The notes: a model not told the origin generated them from the letters alone. Counted from the stretch's first letter, positions 48,393 through 60,315 are shown. The stretch is DNA of 64,000 nt from Eleginops maclovinus (GCF_036324505.1 NC_086370.1:14224600-14288599), one strand, 5' to 3'. Numbers and translations: made by a program.

Positions 48393-51300
48393 GTATGCTC
48401 CCACTGAGTGTGTGTTAATGTGTCTGTGTCGCATCACCTACAATGCTCATTACATGTTCTTTCGACTTCCAAGCTAAGCATGTACTAGTGCATGGAATTA
48501 CCTTACCTAAAAGATGAACATGTTTCGCGGTACAATCACAAACTGAAGTAACTGTGAAGATGTTTGGGAAAAACACAATGATCTGCATGCTTAAATGTGT
48601 GAAGTTGGAGTCTGCCTTTATGTATATAGATCACAAAAAAAAACAGAGTTGACTTTTCTTGGCCTAATCCTTTCCTGGGCCTGTCCACTCTCTGGCTCAG
48701 CCATTGCAGCCAAGCACTCATGGGAATATTTGTTTGATCTATTGTAGTGCAGTTGTCGGCTATAATTCTCCCAGGAGAGGTTTTGCCTTAGCTGTGGTGT
48801 TTCTGGCAAGATGTAGTGCAGGCAGACGCCACCCAGCAGCATTATATCGGACTATTGCAGGCTTTGGCTAGGGAGGTCAGTGCATTGCTGATATTTGTAT
48901 GTGTCTGTCTTTGTGTTGTAGGTTTGAAATTGTGTCAGTTTTCTTTTCTGCGACTGTAATGTATGCTGAGGTTGCATTTGTATCCACAGTGAGTTGATAG
49001 ACTGGAGCAAAACCTGCCATTCAGCTGTTGATTCGATGTTGACTTTGTATATGTGCATCTTTGTGTGTTTGCATCTCTGAAAAGAGATGTGAATATTGTG
49101 TCCAGGGGGCTTTACTATAGTGCATTGTGTGCCCCATTTATCCAGCAAGCCCATAAGTCCCTCATGGAAGAATACACACATACACAATACATTTACTCTG
49201 AGGACACAGCTGGTGGAAAAATAAAGCTTATCAAACTAACTGACAAATCAGAGAGAGTGGAGAGAGAGAGAGGCGAAGAGGTGGAGCTCTAAAAACGGCA
49301 CAGCACAACAGCCAAGACCCTGAGCATAGGGCCAATTAGCTTTGAACAGCAATGACCCTCTGTCCTCCAAAGACAGGAAACTAGTAATAAAAACTCAAAT
49401 ATGTGAAAATATTCACAGTTTAAGTGAATTAAGGGTTGACTTTCATAAATAGGCAATGAAAAGTTTAAAACACTGACAAATGATGCTGCAGGATGCGAGT
49501 GATTTTGGCTCCATCCTGCATAATTCTATTAGTCTAGATGCTGAGAATACTTCCTAAATATCCTGTCATTTCTTTCTTTTTTTAACCCACAGCCAAAACA
49601 TTAGCCTAAATTGTAAGCCATTAAGAGCTAAGTCATGCTCGAAAATATCTAGTCCGTACTTATTGGAAAGCAAAAGTGTTTATTGCTTTTACAGCTGCAC
49701 TTGAAGGCAGTGACAAACCATTCTTCGTAGAGAGGAGAGAAGGGCAATAATTGCTTAAATATGCGGATAAAAACAACGCATATTTAGACAGTCGATCCTC
49801 AAAGGCATTCATTCTATTACACACATTGCTACACATAAAAAGCTGCATAAAGAGGATGAGATGAGCTGTAGTGAAGTTCAAACCTGCTTGATGTTGCACA
49901 ATTGCTTTGTGAATGGTGTGAATGTTGGATTGAAATAGTTGAAATTGTCAGACACAGCTCTCCCTTTACTGACGTAGGAAAGTTATTGAGGGCAGCGGGT
50001 TTTGAAAAAGCTGTTCAGAATAATGTAATATTGTAAAACTGTGGAAATCCACGTTTCTTAGCACAGTTCACCTATGTTCCTTAGTGCACTTAGATAAGGT
50101 CAAACGCTTGCACCTCACTGCTTGTGAAATAAGCATGTCAAGGGCACGTGGTTTTACAATCGCATGTACTGTAGGAACACACCTGCGTCTCCATCTGTCT
50201 CCCTGAGTGAATAAGACATGACTCAGCCCCTCCATGATTTTCCCTCATATAGGACACTGAAAAGACCATGTGCACGCTCATGTACACACTCACCTCATCT
50301 GCCGTACAGTAACACACTAACGGCCTCAGCTAGCAATTGCTCATAACCTTTCACGCAGAGATGTGACATTGATTATCTGACAATGCTGCAAAACTGATGT
50401 AAGATGAAAGCTTCTCCAGAGATGAAATTCTGGGATTGGGATTTTCGTCTTTCAACTCTTTCATCTTTTTGTCTTATCTCCCAGTTTTTCTAATCTTTTC
50501 TTACACTTTGTTTTTGGTGTTTTTGTCCTCTGTTCTCGTACTGATTGACATGACGCATTCCAGTGGGAGCAGCAGAGAAAGATTTTCTCAGAGTGAATGA
50601 AATGCCAGCGTCTACCCAGTGCAAAATGCCATGCCTTGAGGTGTGTGTGTTTGTGTGTACGTGAAAGTGTTTGTCAGAGAACAAACATAGAGGAAGTAGG
50701 TCATAAAGGTGCTCCCAGATGAAAGGGGAGGGGACTTTATCTGTTTTTCTCCCCGATTTTCCACCCTGCTCTTTCTCGCGTTTTTTTACCTGCGCAAACG
50801 GCAAGAGATAACAAAATGTGTTTTTCTTCTTTTCTTCGACTATTATTTTCCTCTAATGCTATATCTGCACTGTGGGTCCTTTTAATTTACACTTTCAGTG
50901 CTCCTTCAAATTCCAAATGAAAGCATCTGTTTCCTGTGCTGCTCAATGTGTATATTTAGAAATGTTTCCCACAGCGCCTCGACACAGAGCAGTTGGAGAA
51001 GTAAGGAGGAGCAGAGAGAAAGCAAAACAGAAGGAGAGGAAGATTAACACAGCTAATTAGAAGTCTATTGTTAGGTGCATGAGCAACATGAAACCAACCC
51101 AACACAAAACATATTCTGCAATACACAGGCATCACTACGAGGCTGTGGATAAACAGGCAAACAAGCAGCATTGCACACACAAACAGAAACACACTCGACA
51201 ATTAGGTCGCATGCAAATCAGTCTCAACAGATGTGCAAGGTGCGACAGGTAGAGACAAAATGCAAAGGGAAATTGAAACGAGCAAAGGCAGGAATCTAGA

Positions 51301-52204
51301 AAACAAAAATGAAGAAACAGAAAGGTTGATGACTTTCAGAAAAGACCGATGATGGGGGGGAAACAGTGAGTCAGAGATGCTGTTTATTGTTTGAAGTGGC
51401 TTAGTGGAGTGGCAGCTGTAATGAGATGACAATTATTCATATGTCAGTCACCCACACACTCGAGATTGTTTAAAACTTTCCCCGCACTGTCACTAAATCC
51501 CTCGTGTAACATTGTCATTGAGTGACAGGATTTGCGCTACCGTCTTCTTTCATGAAGATGTTTCTTTGTGTTTTAGCCCCTTTGCTGTCGACTGATGCTT
51601 TTATTTTTCAGTGTGTTTTGACAGGTGAGACCACTACATGCTGCCACAGAGACTCATCTCAGCCTCTTTGTCCTGAGTTTAAAAAAAAATCAGTATTGGG
51701 ACATTGGCTCACTGCGGTTGATTTCCCCCATCCTGGTACAACAAGATTCAGTAGAACAAGATCTCAGCGGCGCTGCCCAGGGGAGTGAATAAGTAGACAA
51801 AAGTAGGCGAGGGGGGGAAGTGTAGGGAAAGAACAATAGGATGACTAGTGAAAAAGACAAGAGGAGGAGCAGAAAGTACATATTAGAGAGGAGGTGGAAC
51901 AGAACAAGGAGAGATGGTACTAAGGAAGCGGGGGAAATGTAGGTGAAAAGGATACAATGGAGGAGAGGAGACGTGACCTCATGGGCGCTGACTGATAAAT
52001 ACAATTATGAGTTAAGAATAGGTAAGCCATTCTTACTCAACATATTGTACAAACAAAACAAAACCTCCCTTTATCTTCATTTGGCAACCTGAGACAATGC
52101 TTCATGTGAAAATAACGCACAACTAAATGAATTTGTAGTGACTGAGAGCGAGCGAAATCGAGTTACTGGTGGAGATGGGAGGGGGGGGCCAGTTCATAGC
52201 TAGC

Positions 52205-52480
52205 TCTTAACATGATCACAGCAGGGACAGACACGGGGGAGGAGTGGAGGCAAGGCGAGAGAGAGGAGGAGCGGAGGTTGCGAGGGCCTGCCAATACAGA
52301 TAAATATTTCATCCCACAACACACAGAGTCACTGAGACTGGTGCCCAGAGGGGGGGGAGCAGCGAGGGAGGGAGAGAAAAAGACAAGACAAAAAAGAGAC
52401 AAAGCAAGAGAAGAAGAGAGTGGGAGAAACAGAAAGCAGCAGAAAAAGGAAAGAGGGGACAGCTTAGGGACAAAGCTAGG
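52205..52480 (+). repeat. polypurine (GA-rich) tract
   Basis: The sense strand is dominated by A and G, including agggagggagagaaaaagac and later aaaagagacaaagcaagaga. A related but less pure purine-rich zone covers about 51790-51970. Such tracts are low-complexity and can adopt triplex structure; no coding meaning is supported. Confidence 0.75.
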
Positions 52481-53044
52481 CCTGGGAGGTAAAGGTGTCC
52501 TTAAGTCGCACATTCACTGTCCGTGATGCTAACCAGGGCTGACACAAGACACACACATGCACAAACACACAGAAAAACAGAGCACACACTCGCAGACTTA
52601 GATATGGTGTTGTGTCGCAGACACTTTTCTATTATTGTGCCCTGTCTCGCTGAGACCAACATTTCTCTTCTCGGTCTCAACTTGACACTAGAGGACCAGT
52701 GCTACGAGAAAAGACTGAGAGAGAAATAGGGGGTGCAAAAAAATAAAAAGGAGTTCACATGAGGCAAAGAAAGACTTAAAGAGAATTAAAGTCTGACAAT
52801 GACTTGGTGGAGGTTCAATACGTTCACCAAGAAGAAGAAAGTAACTGGGGTAAAAGATATTAAAGTGTAGAATTCAAAAGGTTAGCACTAAAACAATGAA
52901 ATATTGCTTTTCTTTAAGCAGGAAGAAAAACATATATTTAAGGCGTCCCTGTTTTTAATCTGAATATATAAAAAGGCAAAACATCCCACCCATATGTGAT
53001 TGGATTAAGTAATTCTGAGAACATGGTCTTCAAGTACATTAATA

Positions 53045-53430
53045 TGCTGCAATAACAGCCACTCCTCTGGCGAGGCTGTCCACAAGTTGTTGGAGCGGCT
53101 GGGATTTACTTCCATTCAGCCAAAGGGGCATTAGTGAGGTCAGGGACTGATGTCGGACGATAAGGCCGGGCTGACAGTCTGTCTTATTTCTTCCCGAAGG
53201 TGTTGGATGGGGTTGAGGTCAGGTCTTTGTGCAGGCCAGTCAAGTTGTTTTTCACCACACTCAGGAAAACAAGTCTTTCAAAAAACCCTTTGCTGTACAT
53301 TATGCATGGGGAGAGGAAAAGGCCTTTTAGCAACTTTTGCCACACAGTTGAAAAAACACAAGAGTTTTGTATGATGAACAATTTCAATTTTCTTTAACTG
53401 GAACTACAAGGAGCTTAGCCCAAACCAAGA
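53045..53430 (-). mobile_element. Tc1-like transposon relic, C-terminal transposase fragment
   Basis: Read on the minus strand, 53241 leftward gives DWPAQRPDLNPIQHL, a clear form of the Tc1/mariner DWPAQSPDLNPIEHLW block. Further on, VPDLTNAPLAEWK is followed by an in-frame stop and then IPAA, matching VPDLTNALxAEWxQIPAA of this fish family. The right part corresponds to the transposase region before the block (VWQ and onward) but needs a frame change. The catalytic Glu of NPIE is replaced by Gln (CAA). Stops and frameshifts make it a dead copy. The N-terminal DNA-binding part and both terminal inverted repeats were not found, so it is truncated. Confidence 0.85.
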
Positions 53431-53890
53431 AAAAAACTCCTGTGGAGACCAACTTTTAGTGTCTTCCATAAAGGCAGTCTTTGCCGAAGATTCTGTTGGG
53501 ATTTATCTCTGTTTATAAATTTGTGTGCATTATAAGAGAAAGATTTACAGGCAATTGTCATACTATTAGATGAAGTCAAATTAAGACTGCATCGGATTAT
53601 TTTCAGAATTGAATCCCTTTTTATTGACGTGCAGTCCACAGTATATTGTCTTTCCTTGAGTTCCCATATGCTGTATGGCATAAACACACTGGACAAGCTA
53701 TAGGAGGTGTGCTAGTGTGTTTGTACATTTGTGTCAATCAGGCAGTTGGTCTTTTTGTTTGTGTTCACTCCCTCCCATGGGGAAAAACTCTCCCTCATCA
53801 TTAGTAATGAACCAGCAGCGGTGAAAGGGCCAAGCCACAGTCTCAGCCCAGAGAGACAGATGAATATTTGATCAGCCTTCTCTTTGCTTT

Positions 53891-53892
<2 letters not shown>

Positions 53893-53977
<85 letters not shown>
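53893..53977 (+). repeat. (TG)n microsatellite upstream of zmat4 exon 4
   Basis: About 42 perfect TG units ending 234 nt before the acceptor. In the pre-mRNA it reads (UG)n, a known binding class for TDP-43 and CELF proteins, and it is complementary to the (CA)n tract on the other side of the exon. Confidence 0.97.
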
Positions 53978-53978
<1 letters not shown>

Positions 53979-54211
53979 AAACAGACAGTCCACAAGGTCA
54001 GTGCAAACTACACAACTTCCCATTTTTTCATCTCCCACTGCCTCTTCCCTCTTTTTCTCACCTTCACCCATCACTGCCTCTTCTCACATCGTTCCTTTCT
54101 TCACCTCCAACAACCTGTTTTCCTTTTCATCTCCCTCTACCCCTTTACCCATGTGGTCCACTTTTGGTCTCATATCCCCTCCCTTCTCCCCTCTCTGCTT
54201 TCCTCCTGTAG

Positions 54212-54389
54212 GACTGTGCAGAGACAGAGGTGGACAGGAACAAGTGCTGTACGCTGTGTAATATGTTCTTCACATCCGCCATTGTGGCCCAGTCGCACTA
54301 CCAAGGCAAAACCCACGCCAAGAGAGTCCGCCTGGTGCTGGGGGAGCAGCCCAGCCTGCCGTCGGCTATGACCAGCCCCACAAACACAG
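54212..54389 (+). CDS. zmat4: zmat4 coding exon (zinc finger 2)
   Basis: A 178-nt exon after a strong acceptor (tttcctcctgtag), entered in phase 0 and ending one base into a codon before gtatat. The peptide [20 protein letters not shown] and the following [20 protein letters not shown] match human ZMAT4 around its second finger ([12 protein letters not shown] and SHYQGKIHAKR, from memory). Cys81, Cys84, His97 and His103 give C-x2-C-x12-H-x5-H. Skipping it would shift the frame, because 178 is not a multiple of three. The exon is bracketed by a (TG)n tract upstream and an (AC)n tract downstream. Confidence 0.94.
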
Positions 54390-54481
54390 GTATATAGGAC
54401 CCGTCTCTCCCATCCCACCTCCCGATTTAGATTTTTTAACCACCATTTTTGATGTGTTTTTATCACGGCTGGTAAAGGTGG

Positions 54482-54509
54482 ACACACACACACACACACA
54501 CACACACAC
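54482..54509 (+). repeat. (AC)n microsatellite downstream of zmat4 exon 4
   Basis: Fourteen perfect AC units starting 92 nt after the donor, followed by a (CAG)n-like run of four units. Confidence 0.97.
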
Positions 54510-54646
54510 CAGCAGCAGCAGTATATCAAGTTCTTCCAATGCCCTCTACATTTACCAGCTCTGATAAACACATCAATATCCATAATAGTAATCCAGTAAG
54601 TCATACTGTATATACGGTTCTGAAATAGGACATTATGCACAGGGAG

Positions 54647-54770
54647 GACTTTTACTTTTGGTACTTTAAAGTATGTTTTGATGCCAATAATTGCTTTAGT
54701 ACGATTTTGAATCCCGGACTTTTACTTGTAACAAAGTACTTTTAAAATCTGACTACTTCTTCGTCCACTG
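54647..54770. mobile_element. MITE-like fish element relic
   Basis: The sequence gacttttacttttggtactt, then agtatgttttgatgccaata, then cccggacttttacttgtaac, and an end atctgactacttcttcgtcc plus actg, follow in order a very common fish element that ends in TCTGAATACTTCTTCCACCACTG. The right end therefore resembles its terminal inverted repeat; the left end is missing, so the copy is truncated. No coding capacity. Confidence 0.7.
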
Positions 54771-56199
54771 CATCCAATTGAGTTTATAGGGAAAGTAGGA
54801 GAAAAGAGTATAATTCTGATTCTAGTTGGACTTCGTTTGTCCTTTTACTGGTCAGATCTGAAAGTGAAACTTGACACGTCTAAACTATAAAACAACTGAG
54901 TGTAAACTGGTGCTTTGGTTATCAGCCGTTTCTACCCAAGCTGATCAATACCTCTATTGTATTCCAATCATGCTGTTTTCTCACTGACTCCCAAGGTAAT
55001 TAACTTAGTCGAAAAGACACCTCACCTTTGCCCACACACTCTTCTGCAATCCACACATCTAGTTTTTGCAACTTGTATCACTGGAGTGAGAATTATTTTT
55101 GAGTTCAAAGCATACATTTTTATCAGAAGTGGATTTGGAAAGCTTTAGTCATGCTTCAGTCAAAATGTCTAGCCTGGATATCAGAGGGAAATGTCTGGGA
55201 ATGCACACATGCCAGAGGCCAAGAAGTTACACTTTGAAGGTGAAGCTCACAGACAGCCTTTCATTTATATAGGTCTTATGATAAGTATAAAAATGACTTC
55301 ATGGCATGCACAATTTTAATATTTCTGTTCATGCTTTCATGATTGCTTAAGATTAGCATTTTCTAATAGTCAGTGCTGGTGTGTCGTCTCCAGGAGAGCT
55401 TTACATAATGTGGTGCAAATTGGAATTCAAAGGGAAAACTCACAGCACTATAAACACACAATGGCCACAAAATGGAGTGTCATAAAGAAGCCCCTGAGTG
55501 ACTTCTGCTAAACTTTGGCCCACTTTGGAGAAGTGTCACTTCTGTGCTTCCGCTGCCGTAGAGTTTGCATGGTTTGGTGACAGTGGGACCTGGAGGAAAC
55601 AAGAGAACAAGAAGAGAGGAAGAGTGACCTGGGAGAGAAGAGGAGGATTTCAGGAGAGATTAAAGTCAAAAGTAGCCTTCATGATCACTCTGAGATGAGC
55701 GTTCTGCAGAAGATGCACAGCCAAGCTGACAGGCTTGAGCGGACAGAAAGACGCTCACGCACACACACAATCATCAGAAACACACATCAGCAGGATGACT
55801 TATACATGCACGTCCGTAGTAGACATTCACTTGCATCTCAGGACACATGGACACTAATATACACACAGAAACACACACATGAACACAGAGCACACAGTGA
55901 GGAGAGAGAAAGCAAAGGCCATGTGTGTTGGAAAAAGCCCTGGAGAGGTGGAGAGCAGAAGCTTTACCTGCATTCCCTCCCCTTTCACACATCACACCAC
56001 ACACTCCAAACCACCGCCTCCTCCTGCACACACACATCATGTGCCCCATTCCGTGAAAAACACTTACTTCTGCTCCACTGTGCTGAGATCAGAGTCGTGG
56101 GAGACAGAGAAGGGTGGGAAAACAAGGGATGGAGAGGAAAAATGCACCCGAGGAGCTAGGCTCAGCATGGGCTGTTCCCCAGAGCTGTCAGGGCTCGGG

Positions 56200-56265
56200 C
56201 GCACGCACACACGCACGCACGCACGCACGCACGCACGCGCACACACACACACACACGCACACACA
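56200..56265 (+). repeat. alternating (CACG)n/(CA)n tract
   Basis: About 66 nt of strict purine-pyrimidine alternation beginning gcgcacgcac, with around a dozen CpG steps, in zmat4 intron 4. Sequences of this kind favour Z-DNA. Confidence 0.93.
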
Positions 56266-57016
56266 AGATTTTAGGATGAACTGTTTCAGGACGGATAAAT
56301 GAAATGACAGTAGAAGAGTTTACTGGGTTGAGTTTTGTAAGTGAGATGATAGTGTGGCGAAGGCAAACACAAGCAAAGGGAATGTGAGTGGGTGTGGTTG
56401 GTGAGTTGAGTGGAGACACAGCCATAGATACAGTAACTATGTGAACAGAGCCCGAAGACACATCAAGGTATGAGCAACCAATCAGCACGCAAGGCTAGAG
56501 TCAGGCCAACACAGGCACACGCACAAAAAGAATACTCATAAACTAACACACCATACGCTCGTGGTCACTGGCCAACACTTCATGAATGCTCTTCAGTTGT
56601 TTTCAGTGAGCTGATGGTTATTGTGAAAGAAGTGTTATGACTCATTTGGGCTCAAAAGCATTTGTGAGTGGGCTTTTGTCCATCAATATAAAATGTTTAA
56701 AACGTGTGGTATTGTGTAGTCATAGTGGTTACATCTCTTAAATCATTGACACGTTGTAGATGGCAAATCGGCACATTTGGACATGCCATCTGTCATTATG
56801 AGCTCTCGCACACGATTTGGCTGTGGACCTAGCACCCCCCACTGTGATCAAATACACAGTCTGAGCAGAGAGCATTCCTTTAGTCCAGATACTATAACTT
56901 ACACACACTCAAACAGCCTATTCTGGAGCTTCAATCATTCTCACACAATCACAGGTATTCACACATTTTCCTATGCATGCATTATACATTCAATCCACCA
57001 CCCAATCAGCCAAAAG

Positions 57017-57036
57017 CACACACACACACACACACA
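57017..57036 (+). repeat. (CA)n microsatellite, 10 units
   Basis: Short perfect CA tract in zmat4 intron 4, about 640 nt before the next exon. Confidence 0.93.
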
Positions 57037-57675
57037 TACGCAGTCTTCGCTGCGTGAGACACAACCATGTCCTGTGGACAAGTCAGTGCCTGTTGGCTAT
57101 TAATGGGCAATCACCATGGTAACCAGTGTCATGTCACGAGTAGCAGGTCACCTGGAAGTTTGCCATTTCTTGTTTGTTTTTTTTTCATTTCCCAGTTCAT
57201 TTCCTCACAGAGGAAAAGAAAGGAAGGGGCAAGGAGATGTGGGGAGGGGAAGGGAGGAGAGTAGAGATAGGGATGAAAGGGGAGCGAAGATTAGATGAAA
57301 AGACGTAGAGAGCAGAAAGGTTTAGACGTATAAAGGTTAGTGGAAAGCACTTGCAGTTTGCTCCCTGGATTGATGGTGGCTTCCTCCTGACCCTCATCTA
57401 TGTTTCACAGATGTGACCAGAGCAATCTATCGCTCCATCAGTAGCCTAAAGCTTTCACATTCTTGGTTTGTATTTCATCAGTTTTTTTAGTTTTTTAGTC
57501 TGAATATGAATGCATGAAATGTCCCGTTAATGTTATTTCACCATCATATTTAAATGTAATGTGATTGTTTCCTAAAAACTCCTTTTGATTTTTATGTTAA
57601 TGTGCTTCCCCTGCTCCCTGTGCAATCCTCACCCCTCGTCTCCTCTTTATAACTGTTCACTTCTTCTTTCCCCAG

Positions 57676-57933
57676 ACTCCTCTCCTTCTACCCCGTTGCC
57701 CGCAGACCCAGCTGCGTGCCCAACTCCTACCCCTGACCTGGCATGGCCCCTGGGGGTGGTCGGGGGAAACGGTGGAAGAGAAGCCGGGAAGTACTGCTGC
57801 CTGTGCGGCGCCTGGTTCAACAACCCGCTGATGGCCCAGCAGCACTACGAGGGCAAGAAACACCGCAGAAATGCAGCCAGAGCACGCCTCCTGGAGCAGC
57901 TAGCGGGCAGTCTGGATGCCACGGAGAGCACAG
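57676..57933 (+). CDS. zmat4: zmat4 coding exon (linker and zinc finger 3)
   Basis: A 258-nt exon between ttccccag and gtcagc, completing the codon split by the previous intron and ending one base into the next. It begins with a Pro/Ala/Thr-rich linker ([18 protein letters not shown]) unlike the human linker I recall, then [18 protein letters not shown] and [20 protein letters not shown], near-identical to human [18 protein letters not shown]. Cys168, Cys171, His184 and His190 form finger 3. The helix after the finger ([16 protein letters not shown]) is conserved. Retaining the following intron would stop translation at about 57990. The protein is not finished here: human ZMAT4 has a fourth finger (YRCTICSVSL) that must come from a later exon. 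Confidence 0.94.
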
Positions 57934-60315
57934 GTCAGCCTCTTGGCTCCCGGCCGACACAAGTGACAAGTGAAGGGCAGGCGGGGAGATAGCACTTCGT
58001 AATACGAAAGATGATAAGAGGGAGATCAAATTCAAGATCTGTGGCAGCGAGGGCGGACTGAAATGCACATATGCCTTTCTATGTGGTGTACGTTTCACCG
58101 ATATTTTAGTGAGGGAAGCCACACCACTTTTTCACGGACAGAATTAGGACCACCGACAAGATACTGTTAAAGTATTGACATTCACCCTTCATTCTGATGA
58201 ATACAGATTCTATATGACCTACTAGCGGTGTCCTTGAACCACATCTGTTTCCATTCAATCAGTCCAGAGCTTCAAACCCTCTCTTCTTCAACTGTTTATA
58301 GATACAGTATAGAATTAATGTCCCAAAAATGATTTTAAAAAGGAACGTTTTATGATTCTAATACTTATACTTCTTTGGTAGGGTAATCACAAAATACTTA
58401 AATGTTCAGAGGCACTTCAACACTTTTTTTACGTGAAAGTCTGTCCGTCATTTGTGGCTCACCAGATGCACAAGTGACGTTATCCAGATATATCTGTTTG
58501 GGTTTTGAAGCGACAGATTTTTTTAAAGAAAGCTGATGTAACAAATCAAGGCATGTAGTTTAGAAACATGGCCAATGAACAGACATGGGTTAAAAAAAAA
58601 ATGGGGCTGTCGAGTTGCGTTATTGTACCTGTAGGAAACAAGTCTTTTGTAGTTGGCTGTCGTGCATGCGTTACTTGGCTTCTGCTTAATTAACTTTCCA
58701 TTCCTTTTTTTAAATTTAAATCACTTAAATGTAATACAAGATCATTAGGGTACTATTGACCCTAAGCTAAAGATAAACTAAATCCAATGAAAGCTCATCC
58801 AACATCACAACCAGACGTACTCAGAAGTACTCTCCCTTATAGCAGTGTTTCTCAGCCCATCTGAATTTTAACACAGCAGTCTATCCTCTTTATGTTGGTT
58901 GCCAGGGGTCACAGTCCTCATGTTACAGCATAGCTCTCACGCTTGTTAGTGTTAAACTTTCCTGACAAAGTAATGGGACCTATGCTGGCATGCTGCATAT
59001 ATCATACAGTGAAGGAAATTTCATAGCACAAGCAGTGAAATACAAAATAACAACATCATATTTCTGCTGAAGGTTAGGGATGAGTGCCAAAGCGAATCAG
59101 AAACTTGTGTTTACGATTAAGCTGAAAAGATTTCTTATTCTGTTATAGAATTAATTTGTAAACCAGAGTTATTTAAATTTGTGGAGATTCCTTGGATTTA
59201 ATTTCTTTCTCCCTCCTCCCACACACATATTTCCATGCACACATGTAGCAGCAAGAGGACCCTTATTCACATGCTCACACACATTTATGCCAGAAGGGTT
59301 TTCTAATGAAATTATTAATAGTCTTTGGCACAGGAAGTGATTATTTTGTTCCTGGTTCCTATGAGTGATATCGTCTAACAGCCTCCTACTGCAGCACGCA
59401 GCCCAACATACTATGCGATTGCCACAACACCTCTACTGCACACACACACATTCGAATTTGACACACTGCATGCATACACTGCCACACACACACACACCCC
59501 CTCCACGAGGTGAAGCTGCACCGTGCGCTTTGTGCTCCAGGTGCCATGACACAAACCATCATCTCAAGAAGCCAATCATATTAAAAGCATGAGTCATGTT
59601 GCCGCCTACACTGGCTCAGAGGCTTTAAGTGGTGTCATGTTGGATATCGTCCTCCTTCCACACACTGTGACCCACATCCCACAACCTCAGCTGTTTTGGG
59701 GTTTCAACTCCAAATCTCAGCATGTAACTACAGAAGATAAATCAAACTTGAAGCATAACATAGTCAGATTCTTATTTGATCAAAGATATTTGCTCTCGGT
59801 GTAGAGTGGCGCTCTACTGCAGTATCTATTACCCACCTTCTTTTCAAGGACAATGAATGGTCTAAGATTTCTAAGTGAGCTCACAGCTGACATGATCTAT
59901 TATACGTGCCATCAATCAAGTGTTTGTTCCAGTGCCTATAGTCTGAAACACTTTGCTCACCGCAGTGCTCCATTGTCAGCAGGCGTTTGTTCCTCCTCAG
60001 TTGGACACATTTCCATTGGTGCAAGATTCTCACATCTGATTGGCTTTCATCACCATTTCAGGTGTGAAGTCACAGGTATAACCGGGTGTAATCTCGTGGC
60101 TGCAGCTGAGCCGAGACAGAGAGGAAGGAGAGAGGGGGAGGGGTGGGATTGTGTCTCAGCCAAGCGCAGATTTGTCTATGTCCTTTTGTCCTCCTTTTCA
60201 CGCTGCGAAACTGTTTTCTCTTTACACTCGCTTTTTCTTTTTTTCTCCCCTCACCCTCTTCTTTCTGCTGCACTCTGTCTTGTGTGTGTTGTTGCTGTGG
60301 TATTTTTGTGTGTAA

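Larger units (their letters stand above)
48393..54211 (+). other. zmat4: zmat4 intron 3 (5.8 kb)
   Basis: Contains purine-rich stretches (about 51790-52480), a Tc1-like transposon relic (53045-53430) and a (TG)n tract (53893-53977). The last 230 nt before the acceptor are strongly pyrimidine-rich. No other gene recognised. Confidence 0.85.
54390..57675 (+). other. zmat4: zmat4 intron 4 (3.3 kb)
   Basis: Contains an (AC)n tract 92 nt after the donor, a MITE-like relic (54647-54770), an alternating (CACG)n tract (56200-56265), a short (CA)n (57017-57036) and a purine-rich block (about 57215-57325). The acceptor is tttctttccccag. No other gene recognised; the 154-aa frame at 55695-56159 is low-complexity. 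Confidence 0.85.

Noticed and set aside
53868..54371. 167-aa open frame reading into zmat4 exon 4
   Set aside because: It crosses a (TG)n tract and the intron in a frame different from the zmat4 protein; the real exon is defined by splice sites and conserved zinc-finger residues.
55695..56159. 154-aa open frame rich in His, Thr and Arg
   Set aside because: Composition follows local CA-rich low-complexity DNA; no domain seen.
58843..58855. cagtgtttctcag, a second hAT-like terminus
   Set aside because: Too short and without a matching opposite end.
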